Assembly (NCBI GenBank): GCA_009599575.1
Contig: VWND01000083.1
Span: forward strand, 124,001 to 188,000
DNA: 64,000 nt
Origin: Blumeriella jaapii
Taxonomy: Eukaryota; Ascomycota; Leotiomycetes; Helotiales; Drepanopezizaceae
Direction: 5' to 3'
How positions within the stretch are numbered: position 1 is the stretch's first letter; each line of letters opens with the position of its first letter. Shown in pieces: positions 49,743-60,878 of the stretch. A program made the translations under genes and the position numbers. The notes under the pieces were generated by a model. It saw only the letters and a program-made list of their open reading frames with translations, did no database searches and had not been told where the DNA came from.

Positions 49743-50090
49743 TGGGATACAAAGATGGAAGCACCACCGAGGAAGATCCATCGTGTTTCTCGTGCTCGTA
49801 CTTCCCGGAGCGGAAATCAGGAGATGCCTTGGGAGACGAGGCGTGTAATGTCGCTGCTGACGTCTTTCACTGTCTGGATTCTGTACGGTAAGATGGAAAG
49901 GGGAGAGCAAGCGCGCAAAGTGGATAGGCCCGAGTCGGGGATTTCGGTGGTGAGAGCAGCCATGAGTGGAGAAATGTGAGGATCTTGCTCGCTACCAGAG
50001 GAGCCGTTTGAGCAAAACGGGGTTGCTACATAGATATAAGCGTCGTTGACCCACAACACAACACCACACAAGCGCACTTGGTCCAGAAAT

Positions 50091-50146
50091 ATTCTCAAAT
50101 TCTCAAATTCTTAGTTTCTCAGATTCTCAAATTCTCAGATTCTCTT
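50091..50146. repeat. Tandem ATTCTCAA/ATTCTCAG units
   Basis: About seven degenerate copies of an 8-9 bp unit upstream of the ATG at 50265, probably in the 5' UTR of that gene. Confidence 0.7.
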
Positions 50147-50264
50147 CATCTTGTCTCTTCGTCCTTCGCACGCTTCCCAAGAACCTGAACTCACGCACAA
50201 ACACAGTTCTCCATCTCTCAACATCGTCTCACCCTCTCTTCGTTCTGATACCCAGACACACCTC

Positions 50265-51008
50265 ATGAATCGCATCACAAGCAGCCACTCCGCCATCAGT
50301 GGCCAGGCAAAAGCGCACACGATGAGGATGACCCGCGAAGAAGCGTTCAAGTTCTACAACGACGACGGACACAGAGGACAACCCATCCAGCAAATCATCC
50401 CGATCTCATTCCCGCCCTTACATCACGCCCAATCTGCATTCCCAGCAGCCACATCCTTAGACGAGCCTGGCCATCCGTCCTCTCAGAAACCCATGCCTGC
50501 TCAACGAGACAGCCTGCCCGAGGAGGATCACGCACACTCTCCCTCGACTCGCGCGGAGCAGAGCAAGGGCGAGGAAGACGCCACGCCAAACGACGCGAAC
50601 ACAGCTCGTCCAACGGCCACAGCATCTTCAACGCCCGCTTTTACGAACCAGCACAGCGCCAAGTTCGGCGGCACGATCGGCCCTCGCGACATCGCGGTCG
50701 GAGACAGAGACGAGGGCAAGGAAGATGCCATCGCCGACTCCGACTCCGCCGAGGGCCCAGGCGCGCGCAAGATCGTCCTGCTGTACAATGGCCCATCCTC
50801 GCCCAGGATCCCGGACGTCGAGCTCGATGGCTTCACGCGCGTGCTCGTTTCTCCTCCTCCTTCTTCCCCTTCCACCACGGGCGCCGCCCGCGACGACGTC
50901 GCTCCGCTCCCGCTTCCGCTGCCGCTTCCAGCGCTCCATCACCGTGACGCCGGTCCGGGCGACGCCTCGATGCTGGGAACTCCTGTGCTGTCCAAGCAGG
51001 CGTTTGCC

Positions 51009-51048
<40 letters not shown>

Positions 51049-51375
51049 CTCTCTTCCCTCCAGGTCGACCACAACGCCGCCGCCCACACCACCGCGCACG
51101 TCTCGGGTGGCGGCCACGGCGGCGTCGGCGGCCTGGGGTGGGTCGTCGTAGCCTTCGCGATCCTCTTCACCTGCAGCGTCCTGTTTGCAGGCTTCCTGAT
51201 GTGCTTGTACTGCTGGAACCATGGCCGCACGAAGGCGCGGGCGAGGCAGACCACGCCGGCTGCGGTCACGGGGGCGCCGGGGCAGTGGGAGGAGGCGCAC
51301 ATAGAGCACGAGATAGAGAGGGATGTCGAGGGCGGATGGAGGGCGGAGAAGGTCATGGGTGGAAATCGAGCATGA
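50265..51375 (+). CDS. Hypothetical low-complexity protein with polyQ tract and C-terminal membrane segment
   Basis: From ATG at 50265 a frame rich in Ser, Pro, Thr, Ala and acidic residues runs about 250 codons into an 11-residue polyQ tract (51012-51044). A second frame, starting after an acceptor-like CTCTTCCCTCCAG at about 51063, encodes a Gly/His-rich linker, a clear membrane segment (WVVVAFAILFTCSVLFAGFL) and a charged tail ending TGA at 51373-51375. The frames differ, so an intron spanning the CAG tract or an indel must join them; I could not fix the donor. A single-pass membrane protein with a long disordered region is the simplest reading. No family is recognised. Confidence 0.45.
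51012..51044. repeat. (CAG)11 trinucleotide repeat
   Basis: Eleven perfect CAG units; polyQ in one frame, polySer or polyAla in the others. Confidence 0.9.
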
Positions 51376-51936
51376 GAACGAGGACGGCTGTGAGTTCCGG
51401 GAGAGGGCGTACGCCCGGGCCCAGAGAAAGGTGTGAGATGGCGGCGGCGTGCATGGCTAGGTATAGTACAGCACAGGTCTGAATTTCCAAGACGCCAATG
51501 TACTCGTGGGCGGCAATTTCGGCCGTTGATATCTATCTGGTCGCTAGAATGCATAGCTTACAACCACGATCGCCTCTCACTCCCCCAACGGGTTTCCTGT
51601 GCGAGCCACACGTGAGTGCGAAGTGACTCGTCAGCTCAGAATCCCACATCCTCGCCCGCCGATCGCACCGGGGCCTTCCTCCAGCGTGGGCGTGGATGCC
51701 ACCACGCGCTATCGGCGAGAAGACGGCTCGCGCCTCGAGCGAGCCCAAGCGGCTGCGGCCCTGGTGAACGCGGAGCCTCCGACCAGGGACCCGGAAAGGC
51801 CACAGCCTGAGAAGCAGACAGCGACAGCATGATGGGTAAGGAGCGTAGTGAATCGCCTCCCTTCCCTTCGTGTTGCTCGGCTGCGGAGGGGCGTGGGTTT
51901 CTCTGGCGTGTCGTGCGACGAGGCCCGTCGGCGTGA

Positions 51937-51980
51937 ATGGATGGATGGATGGATGGATGGATGGATGGATGGATGGATGG
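51937..51980. repeat. (ATGG)11 microsatellite
   Basis: Perfect tetranucleotide array. Confidence 0.9.
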
Positions 51981-52073
51981 GTTGGATGTGCAGATGGCAG
52001 TTGGTAGCTGGCTGGCTTCTTGTGCATGCTTTGATTTCACCCTGACCCCCTCCTTCGTGTGAACCGAGCTCTG

Positions 52074-52104
52074 CGAGTGAGTGAGTGAGTGAGTGAGTGA
52101 GTGA
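52074..52104. repeat. (GAGT)n microsatellite
   Basis: About seven perfect GAGT units. Confidence 0.9.
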
Positions 52105-53938
52105 TGACTTGTCCTCAGCTCTTGGATCGTGAACAAGGCCGCGGGACGGACACGCACAAATCTGCCGAGTACACGGGCATGAGATTCATTCCACCAGCGC
52201 GTGTATCGTGTATACAAGCCAGAAACGCGTGATATCTGAGATACTGCCCATCTCCCAGACGCGCGCGATGTCTCGAGAAGATTGATTGCCCACAGGGAAA
52301 CGCGAGCACGGCGTAAGCGATCAAAACAGAACCGTGCGTTTAAGCGAGCGCAACCGAGTTCTCGTCAGGGGAGTCAGCAGGGACGGACGGGCATGTTTAC
52401 TTACTCTTTTCTTTGCATGCGAATCCGGAATCGCGCTTCGACGCAGGCTGAGGAGCGAAATAATGCTTGGTCGTGGGTGGGCCTGGTGATGTTGACATCG
52501 TTGCTACTGCGTTCTTTCCTCCCTGCTGATTCCATCACCCCGCCCTCGACGTGGATGTCTTTCACTGATACACGGTTGATTGTCTGAGTGGACAATTGCT
52601 GGAGAAAGTGGTATGTATAGGTAGAGGCTCAGAGACCGCAGCAAACACCGAAGCCCCGTCCGCTTATGACACTGCTCCAAGCAAGCGCCAGGTTCCTCCA
52701 CGCCGCGATCACCTCGGCGGTTGGACGTCCTCCGCCTCTAAGCGGCCGAGCTAGGTAAAAGATGAGACTCCCATCCACTGTGAGATAAGAATGATCTGCG
52801 AACACCTGTAGAGACGCGGAGAAAAACGACGGAGCCTACTGGTTGGATCTTGCAACCAACCAAGACGAGAGTCTATCTGGACATCGACACTGTCCACGAG
52901 TGGTAGAGCGTAGATAGACAGATCCTCACAATTCCCAATCACCCTCCCGGCAAAAGATCCGTCTTGGCTCGTCGGCGGGTATACCTTCCTTCCCTGGCTC
53001 GGATCACGGATGCCACAACCCCAACCGTGGCAGTCGAGGCGAGCATCAAGCCGACGTTTTCCCTCCTGTCGGAGTCCTCCTGATGTGTGTGGGTTGTTCA
53101 ATCTGGTTGCAGCCGCGGACCCATCCATCCTGTGCTGGGATAGAGCCTCGACCCAAAACGGCGCGGGGTTTCGAGCCCCCCCCCCGCGATGCGTTTGGCA
53201 GGAGCTCTGCAATCTGACTACGGACCAGCTTCTGGGCCCGAGCACTTTGTCAACATCTTTCTGGCAAAGTCGACACAACACGTGCCTAGCTCACAAGCCA
53301 CGAGCGAGAGAGGCAAACACAGGAAGAGGAAGAGATAGGCAGGTGAGGGCAAGGTAAAGACTGTGATTCCTACCGTGTTAAGTAGGTAAGGTAGATAGGT
53401 AGGTGTATGTATTGGCCCCAAGAGGACATCTCCCAAACCCAAAATTAAAACCGTAATCAAACAAATTCATCGCTGACTGCCACCTCTAGTCCCACGTACT
53501 GTAAAACATTTCACGCCAATGCATCGTGTTTGATTTCCGGTTCCGCCCTACCCTGTCCCGCGCAAGTCAAGCAAAGCAGCACGCAAGTACGCAAGCAAGG
53601 CCAAATGGCCGGTTCCATTAGCGTAGCAGTACATCCATCCATCCATTCAAGGCACACAGGTTGATCCAAAGCACAAGTACATTGTCTGACAGGTTGTCTA
53701 TCCATTCTACATCGTACACTCCCGAAGCCGTGCTCGAAATCCACGAGGAAGAGCCGGGGTTGGCCGCAGACTGACGTTGATGATATGAAGAGCGAGAGAG
53801 CAGCGAAGGGAACGAGACCCCCTGCGAGACCTCGAAGACACTTCTTCGCTGCCCATCATCGCGACCATCATCATCGCAATCACCTCTGCTCCCCCGGCTT
53901 GTCTAAGCCAGCAGCAGCGGAAGCGAACGGCAGATTCG

Positions 53939-56254
53939 TCACGAACTCCCGAAGAACACGTCCTCGGTGCCCCTGAACAGATCCCCCTCGTCCACACCCC
54001 CGCCCCCCGCATGCGCAAACTCGTCCTCGAACTTGCCCATCGACAGGTCGCCCGCGCTGGCAGCCGCGAAGGCCTCGAAGAACATCTCGTCGTCGTCGTC
54101 GTGCTCCGCGATGTTCGCGAGCGCGGCCGCGCCGCCCTCGTCCAGATCGTAGTAGATGCTCGCGGCGGGGCTGCTGGAGGACTCGCACAGGCCTGGGGGA
54201 GAGCGATAGCTGCGCGTGCTCTTGGCGGGGGAGGCCGGGTGCGAGAGGGAGGACGCCGAGTCGTGGTGGGAGTACGGGCTCTGGGCTGAGGGCGAGCGGA
54301 GAGACTGGATGGCTTGCGGTGAGAGGCACCGGCTCGGGGTCGAGGAGCGAGGGTTTGGGTAGTCGAATCTTGCTGTCTCGTGGAAAGAGGACGGCTGGGA
54401 GAAGTGGCTTTGTTGTTGTTGGTGGTACTCGTAGTCGGCGAATGGCTTGTCGTCGAGGACGTCGGCTTCGCTGCGGGGGGACCGGCCTCCACGGGCGGAG
54501 GGGCTGGAGTTGGAGGAGCTGGAGGACGTCGTTTTGTTCTTGCTGCGTGTTCGAGACGCTTTGCTGGCCCTCTCTTCGGTGTCCGGACGGTTCTTCCGAG
54601 GGCGGCCACGCTTGACGTTCTTCTTGACCACGCCCTCGAAAGCACCAATACACATGCCGCGCTGTCGGTGGCGAGTCAGGGCATCGTGCCGAGCAAAGCT
54701 GTTGCCGCATTGACACGGATACGGCTTGACACCGCTGTGGATCTTCGCATGGCGCTTGAGATCGTGCTGTCGGACGAAGCATTTCTTGCAGTGAGGACAC
54801 TGGAATTGCCTGTCTCCCAGATGCGTCTGAACGTGTGACTTGATGTTCTCCTTGCGGCCGAAACGCTTGTTGCACTCAGGGTACAAGCAAACCCATTTTC
54901 CATCGGAAGGATCCGGCCCAGAGATGAAGTTGGCAATATCGTCAATGGTGACACCCGTGTCTGTGATGGATTCCTCCACGTTGATGCTATCCATTGACTC
55001 GGACCTGCGATGAGCGGCATGGCGAGACTGATAAGATGGACGAGATTGCGAAGCCAATATTGGGAGACCATGGCCCGAGTGCTCCGAATACGACATGGGA
55101 ATGGCGTCCAAATTTGACTTGTCGAGGAAGGGATCGTCAAGCATCGTGTCCTGAATCACACCAGGGGAAGAGTTTTGCGATGAGTGATAGGACATAGACT
55201 GTGAGAAGTTGTGTGGGCTATCGAGCTGTTCGTTCTTCATCAATGCCAAGTTCAGATTTGTCATGTTCATGAGATTTGACGTTGGCATAGGGGCCGAATC
55301 GAAACTGTTTTGGTTGACCACTGGAACAGCCTGAGCAGGACTGGCCATGTAAGCCATCTCAGCCTCCCTTCTCATGTCGTCAAAAACACCTCTAGCCCGT
55401 TGGTTGCCCCTCGGCTTGATCGTCTCTTCCATTGACGTATCATAATCATCCAGAAATCTCTGATTGAGATGCTCCTGCTTGGCCATAGGGCCGTGTGGGG
55501 TGTCTATGGGCGTGGGGGGAAAGTATTCTACCGCTGTCAGCAGGGTTCCTCCGTCTCCTGGGAGTTGCATACGTGAAATGTTGTGGCTTGGGGGTGTAGT
55601 TGAGCGGCATGGGGATTGGAGCGCCAGAAGCTCGAACTGAGAGACTCTATCCATTATGCCTCCACTGATCCTCCGTGAACTTCTCCTGCTGTGGCATGCG
55701 CTATTCGTGCCCTGGCTCGCCAGATCGAAACCAGCCGAGAAGTCCAGATAGGCAGAAGGGGTTAGGACCTCAGGCTGGTATAAGTTGCTAAAGTCGTTGC
55801 TCCCATCGTAGCTATTGGGATCGACTTGCATGGTCGTATTGATGGGTCCGGGAAATTGGAAATGAGACTGGGAACCTCTCTGTCCGTACTGGTTCGTACA
55901 TCCGGCATCAAAAGATTGTCTCTGGGGTGTGACGGCGGGGGAATTAAGGTAATTCTCGTCATTGTCGTATTGAGCAAATGGTGGGCCCGGGCGTGCCAGT
56001 CTTTGCTGCTGCGTTTCTCGCAAAATATGCTGTGGTTGTGTCGATTGATATCCTTGGTTAGTATTTCTTGTCGTGTAGTCCTGCGTCGGGGTTTGTCGTC
56101 GTCGTTGATCCAAGCTCATCCCCCGTCGATGGGAGTTATGTCGCTGGATGGTTGGCAGGGCGGAAGCCTTCACTGCTTCGAACGCATTGGGTGTCGATTG
56201 TTGGCGTCGGTGTTGTCGTTGTCGAGTGTGAAGGGTGGTTGGATTAGACAGCAT
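53939..56254 (-). CDS. ACE2: Ace2/Swi5-type C2H2 zinc-finger transcription factor
   Basis: A single exon of 771 codons from ATG at 56254 (MLSNPTTLHTRQRQ); the frame extends 16 codons upstream but without an ATG. Three zinc fingers lie at about residues 455-478 (CLYPEC..H..H), 485-507 (CPHC..H..H) and 513-536 (CQC with a variant HRQRGMC end), followed by the basic GRPRKNRP patch at about 551-558. This finger set plus the GRPRK tail is the hallmark of yeast Swi5/Ace2, nuclear factors controlling late M/G1 genes and cell separation. In filamentous fungi homologues affect septation, conidiation and cell-wall genes. Long flanks are Gln/Ser/Pro-rich and disordered, and the C-terminus is acidic (DDDDEMFFEAF), a plausible activation region. 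The gene is divergent from the CBS/PB1 gene. Confidence 0.88.
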   Translation of the reverse strand: MLSNPTTLHTRQRQHRRQQSTPNAFEAVKASALPTIQRHNSHRRGMSLDQRRRQTPTQDYTTRNTNQGYQSTQPQHILRETQQQRLARPGPPFAQYDNDENYLNSPAVTPQRQSFDAGCTNQYGQRGSQSHFQFPGPINTTMQVDPNSYDGSNDFSNLYQPEVLTPSAYLDFSAGFDLASQGTNSACHSRRSSRRISGGIMDRVSQFELLALQSPCRSTTPPSHNISRMQLPGDGGTLLTAVEYFPPTPIDTPHGPMAKQEHLNQRFLDDYDTSMEETIKPRGNQRARGVFDDMRREAEMAYMASPAQAVPVVNQNSFDSAPMPTSNLMNMTNLNLALMKNEQLDSPHNFSQSMSYHSSQNSSPGVIQDTMLDDPFLDKSNLDAIPMSYSEHSGHGLPILASQSRPSYQSRHAAHRRSESMDSINVEESITDTGVTIDDIANFISGPDPSDGKWVCLYPECNKRFGRKENIKSHVQTHLGDRQFQCPHCKKCFVRQHDLKRHAKIHSGVKPYPCQCGNSFARHDALTRHRQRGMCIGAFEGVVKKNVKRGRPRKNRPDTEERASKASRTRSKNKTTSSSSSNSSPSARGGRSPRSEADVLDDKPFADYEYHQQQQSHFSQPSSFHETARFDYPNPRSSTPSRCLSPQAIQSLRSPSAQSPYSHHDSASSLSHPASPAKSTRSYRSPPGLCESSSSPAASIYYDLDEGGAAALANIAEHDDDDEMFFEAFAAASAGDLSMGKFEDEFAHAGGGGVDEGDLFRGTEDVFFGSS

Positions 56255-57105
56255 TATGAATGCTCGAAGAGTCCGGAAAAGTCGTCGTTGACAGTAATGC
56301 AATGAAGCACACCTGGGTTCCGAAACTGGGGATGGTCAGTTTTCGTCGTGGAGAACTTCTGCGAGACAGGATGGTGAAAGATGTTCGTCTGCGCCCAAGC
56401 GAGCGCATTCCCAATGTAAACAATGGGAACCGCTCCCCTCAAACGCGCCTGATTCCCAGCTCAACCAGGCCATCACCCATCCAAGGTCCATAGATTCCAT
56501 ATCTCCAGCGAGGGGGTTCATACCTCACGCAGCGCAAGCCGTTAGGCCGGGCAAGTTGGGAAGGTAGGGCTGCTCAGCAGTTGTCGACTCTGCGAGCCTT
56601 CGGGATGAGAGATTGGGCCTTCCTCAGGCCGTGGGGGGGGGAGGACGAAGGTGGTTCTTGGCTGTTCGTGTACTCGCTCCGAGGAAGCTGAGTATGTAGT
56701 GGAGTGGGAGCGACGGTCTTCTGTGATAACGCGACGAAGCTGAGGTATGCAGGCAAATGTGGGTGTGGGTATGAATCTTTGAAGTTTCGCAGATTTAAGG
56801 TCTAGTTGGCGCAGAATCGACACGAGACGCCGAAGTAAATATGGTCGCTGGGGCAACGGCCACAAGCGGCGCTTAAATTGCCGAGCCGCGCATACCCGCC
56901 CGGCCCGGCGTTGACGCGGCAAATCTGGTCGGTCGCCCTCTCAACCATCGTCAACGACAACACCACCCCCTTTGGCCTCGGGCGCTCCGAACACACTGAC
57001 TCGACAACCTCCCCGCCGATACATTTAACCTCCCGTCGGCCAGTCACCGTAGGCTCTCCCGGCCCTGCTAGATACGTCCCATATAACACCGACACCACCG
57101 CCGCC
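56255..57105. promoter_or_regulatory. Shared divergent promoter region (Ace2-like and CBS/PB1 genes)
   Basis: About 850 bp separates the two start codons. No long supported gene lies in it, though an extra 5' exon of either transcript is possible. No motif can be assigned with confidence. Confidence 0.5.
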
Positions 57106-59236
57106 ATGGCCTCGTCCGCAGGCACCATGAGAGGGACCCCGAGTCGAGCTGGGAACCATCGAGGCACCGTGCCAGCGTTCCAGAACAGCCCGGCATCGAA
57201 CATCCCGCGGCCGACGCTGGACTCCCACACGACCCAGAGCGAGGCGGGCGGGTCAAGCATGAGCGTGAGCCGGCAAAAGCAGACGAAGAAAGATGAGGTG
57301 CGTGACGACGGGAGGTCGGTCGAGAAGGGCATTCACTCACTGATAGCGCACCTCTAGGCCATCCGAAGGAAAATCGAGACGGACCTCAGCAAGAAGAAGC
57401 ATGCCACTGGCCGGGCTCGACAGACGCGCAAGGCTCCTCCAGGAACCGTCCTCGCCCTGCGGCCGAGTCAAGCTCTCCAGATCAAACCCAACACCACCGT
57501 CGCCGAGGCTGCTCAATTGATGGCCGCGAAGAGGGAGGACTGCGTTTTGGTTACCGATGACGAGGACCGCATTGCCGGTATCTTCACCGCGAAGGATCTT
57601 GCCTTCCGAGTGGTTGGGGCCGGTATCAAGGCCAGCAATGTCACTATCGCCGAAATCATGACGAAAAACCCCCTCTGTGCCAGGACCGATACCAGCGCGA
57701 CAGATGCATTGGATCTGATGGTCCGAAAGGGCTTTCGACACCTCCCTGTGATGGACGAGAACCAAGATATCTCGGGTATTTTGGATATCACCAAGTGCTT
57801 TTACGATGCCATGGAGAAGTTGGAACGCGCCTACAGCTCTTCGAGGAAGCTCTACGATGCACTGGAGGGTGTCCAGTCGGAGCTTGGATCTAGCCAGCCC
57901 CAACAGATCATTCAATACGTGGAAGCTCTGCGGTCGAAAATGTCTGGGCCGACTCTAGAATCGGTTCTCGACGGCAAGCCTCCTACTACCGTCTCGGTGC
58001 GGACATCGGTGAAGGAGGCCGCAGCCTTAATGAAGGAGAACCATACCACGGCTGTGCTGGTCCAAGACCAGGGATCCATCACCGGTATTTTCACCAGCAA
58101 GGATGTGGTTCTTCGTGTCATTGCGCCTGGCTTGGACCCGGCCACTTGCAGTGTCGTCCGTGTGATGACGCCCCACCCGGATTTCGCTCCCATGGATATG
58201 AGCATTCAAGCCGCCCTCCGAAAGATGCACGGTAAGCCACACACATACACATGTCCCCTGTCTTCCGACTAATTGTTGGCCTCAAGATGGACACTACCTG
58301 AACCTTCCGGTGATGAACGATGCTGGAGAAATCGTCGGAATGGTCGATGTCCTCAAATTGACCTATGCCACCCTGGAGCAGATCAATACCATGTCTACTG
58401 GGGATAGCGAAGGTCCAGCGTGGAACAAGTTCTGGCTCTCGCTGGAGAACGAGACGGAGTCGATCATGTCGGGCGAAGGCAGCCACCATCTCACCCAAGG
58501 GGCGAGATCTCTCGTGTCACCTGACCTCTCTCGAGGTCATGAAAAATTGGTCGATGCGAGCGTTGCCCCTGGCGATTCCGCATCTCACACTGGTGCCGAG
58601 TCGCCACCTCGCTCGGTCGTTGCTGGTCTAGCCGAACCGCATGTCGAGGAGATTCCGTTCCCATTCAAGTTCAAGGCTCCTAGCGGTCGTGTCCACAGAC
58701 TTCAAGTCATTGCGGTCAATGGAATCGCAGAGCTGATTGAGGGCGTTATCGCCAAGCTAGGCTCCGAAGTCGAGGCCGTCGGGGGCATCGCAACGTTCGA
58801 GAACGGCAGGCTTGGTGCTTCTGGATTTGCTCTCAGCTACCTGGACGATGATGGAGATACCGTCTCCATCACCACGGATCACGACTTGTTGGAGGCCATC
58901 GTTCTCGCGCGCCACGGTCTTCGTGACAAGGTCGATCTCTTCGTTCATGATCCTGAGAAGCCTCCTATCAGCGCCACACTAGATCCTCACCCCGTCATCC
59001 CCAGCGAGCCAACCCCACCTCAATCGACCATTCGCGAGCGAAGGAAGATCATCTCGGAAGATGAAGAGAGTGATGAGGAGCTGCCGGTCAGACGAAGAAA
59101 AAACGCCGCTCCTCCTGCGCCCAAGGAGGTGATTGCTGGCGTTCCGAACGAGCTTCTACTACCTGGAGCCATTGTGACCCTGGCGGTGGTCATTGTTGGC
59201 GTGTTCACGTTGACTCGCGTGACGAGCCGTAATTGA
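57106..59236 (+). CDS. mug70: CBS-domain and PB1-domain membrane protein, Mug70-like
   Basis: Three exons, 57106-57297, 57358-58231 and 58287-59236, with introns of 60 and 55 bp (GTGCGT...TAG; GTAAGC...AAG, branch CTAAT). The product is 671 aa. The ATG has a good context (CCGCCATGG). After a Ser/Gly-rich N-terminus there are four CBS motifs in two pairs (about residues 93-220 and 260-385; e.g. DCVLVTDDEDRIAGIFTAKD and TAVLVQDQGSITGIFTSKD). CBS pairs usually bind adenine nucleotides. A PB1 domain (about 475-568, FKFKAPSGRVHRL to KVDLFVHD) and a C-terminal membrane segment (LLLPGAIVTLAVVIVGVFTL) follow. The architecture equals fission yeast Mug70; the molecular role is unknown. Confidence 0.92.
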
Positions 59237-59592
59237 AATCGAGCTTTCAGCCTGCATTCACGGGGGTGGGGGGAGGAGGCGTGGTAGATGCATCGGGAGC
59301 GTCTTGATTCCTGTACATTATTGTCTCTACCATATCCAGAGTGCTAGCATCGAGAGGTGGTCATGAGATTGAGCTTGAGACTTGAGTCTACTAGTTGCCT
59401 ATGCTACATCCCATCTAATGGTGATCAAATAACAGTACTATTTGGTGTGAAGCCAGTGATGCAGTTGTTACATTCCAGATGTGCTGCTGAGCTCGAAGTA
59501 GATTAGCGTCCTGGGATTTTAGCGGGCCCGATTGGTATCTTCAGCTTCAAAATTTCCTGGGACATCAGACAACGTTCCTCTTCCCAACCACC
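59237..59592. other. Short intergenic region
   Basis: 3' UTR of the CBS/PB1 gene and promoter of the uS2m gene. No other feature seen. Confidence 0.6.
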
Positions 59593-60878
59593 ATGATCCT
59601 TCGAAATGTAGCTGTACGGCATGGTATGCATTCCATTTACTTTTCTATCTGCTGCTAGCTAATTGACCCCAAGGCCGCAAAGCTCTCGCATCACCGCTCA
59701 ATCGATCCTCACTTCGCAGCCTCACCACTGAAGTCTCCCTCCCCCTCAGCCAACCTCCTCCTCCGGATTCGAATTCCCTCCATCTCACCAAATCCTTCAA
59801 GCCTCACCCCCCGAAGCCCCCCCCGAAGGCCCCCCCTCAGTCTGCGGACAAATTGTCCGGGGGTCAAATAAAACGCAACTTTTCTCTCAAGGGCGCCATT
59901 CGCAAGACGACCGCACACCTTGGATCTCGCCTCGAGCCGCAATATGCGCCTCACCAGGTGCTTGTCGACCCGCCGAAGCCCGAAGATGTGACGCTCGAGC
60001 TGCTGATGGCCAGTCAGAGCCACCTAGGCCACAGCACCAGCTTGTGGAACCCGATGAATCAGCGGTACATCTTTGGCGTGCGGCAGGGCGTGCACATCAT
60101 CTCGCTCGAGACGACGGCTGCGCATTTACGGCGCGCCGCGAAGGTCGTCGAGGGCGTGGCGTACCACGGCGGACTGATTTTGTTCGTGGGCACACGAGCC
60201 GGACAGGCGCCGTGTGTGGTGCAGGCGGCCAGGATCTCGAAGGGCTGCCATCTGTTTGACAAATGGACTCCGGGCTCGATCACGAACGGAGACCAGATCT
60301 TGGCCAAGTGCGAGATCAAAGCGGTGGGCCCCACAGACGAGTTTATCGAGGGCTATGAGGACAAGCTGGCGGACTGGAAGGCGCTGAAGCCGGATCTGGT
60401 GGTGTGTTTGAATCCGCTGGAGAACTACGTCTTGCTGCATGAGTGTGGACTGAACAATATTCCGACCATTGGGATTATTGACACGGATGCGGATCCAACG
60501 TGGGTTACATACCCGATTCCGGCGAATGATGACAGGTGAGTTCCTTTTCTTCTCTCTGTCCTCACTTCTGTTGGAGGCTTGGAGAATACGCTAAGTTCTC
60601 TCGAATTTAGTCTTCGTTGCGTGCAAGTTATCGCTGGCGTTCTCGGCCGCGCCGGTCAAGAAGGGCAACGCCTGCGACTCGAAGCCGCTGAAAGAGGCGA
60701 AGTAACGTGGCAGCCGCCCCCAGATCTGGGCAAACCGTACGATGCCGAGGAGGAGAAGAGGCTGAAACGAGAGGCTGAAGTGTTGGCTCAAGCTAAGGAG
60801 CGCGCTGAGAGGATGAGGAAGATGAGGGCAGCTCAGCCCCAGGAGGTGGACCTTGACCCGGCGGAGCATGAGCTGTAG
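59593..60878 (+). CDS. MRP4: Mitochondrial small-subunit ribosomal protein uS2m
   Basis: Three exons, 59593-59623, 59674-60535 and 60611-60878, with introns of 50 and 75 bp (GTATGC...AAG; GTGAGT...TAG), 386 aa. The tiny first exon gives MILRNVAVRH, and together with the next residues (GRKALASPLNRSSLRSLTTE) it forms an Arg/Ser-rich, acid-poor mitochondrial targeting sequence. The uS2 fold is clear: SQSHLGHSTSLWNP, QRYIFGVRQGVHIISLE, GGLILFVGTRAGQ, PGSITNGD, LKPDLVVCLNP, and the universal IPTIGIIDTDADP then YPIPANDD. A Glu/Lys/Arg-rich C-terminal helix is typical of fungal forms. It acts in the head/platform region of the mitoribosome small subunit. An internal ATG at 59853 is not the start. 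Confidence 0.95.

Larger units (their letters stand above)
51376..53938. other. Gene-free spacer with minisatellites
   Basis: It contains an (ATGG)11 array at 51937-51980 and a (GAGT)n array at about 52074-52104. Frames of 100-176 codons occur on both strands but lack domains or exon signals and overlap each other. The right end is likely the 3' UTR of the Ace2-like gene. A tetranucleotide GTAG-rich patch lies near 53380-53405. Confidence 0.5.

Noticed and set aside
50628..51554. 308-codon minus-strand frame
   Set aside because: Antisense of the low-complexity gene at 50265-51375. It contains a polyLeu shadow of the CAG repeat and no domain.
52751..53281. 176-codon minus-strand frame
   Set aside because: No domain, no exon signals, overlapped by another open frame; composition fits non-coding GC-rich DNA.
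53707..54875. Two long minus-strand frames (313 and 331 codons) and several plus-strand frames over the Ace2-like gene
   Set aside because: Shadows of a GC-rich, repeat-coded C-terminal region; none has a domain, whereas the main frame has the zinc fingers.
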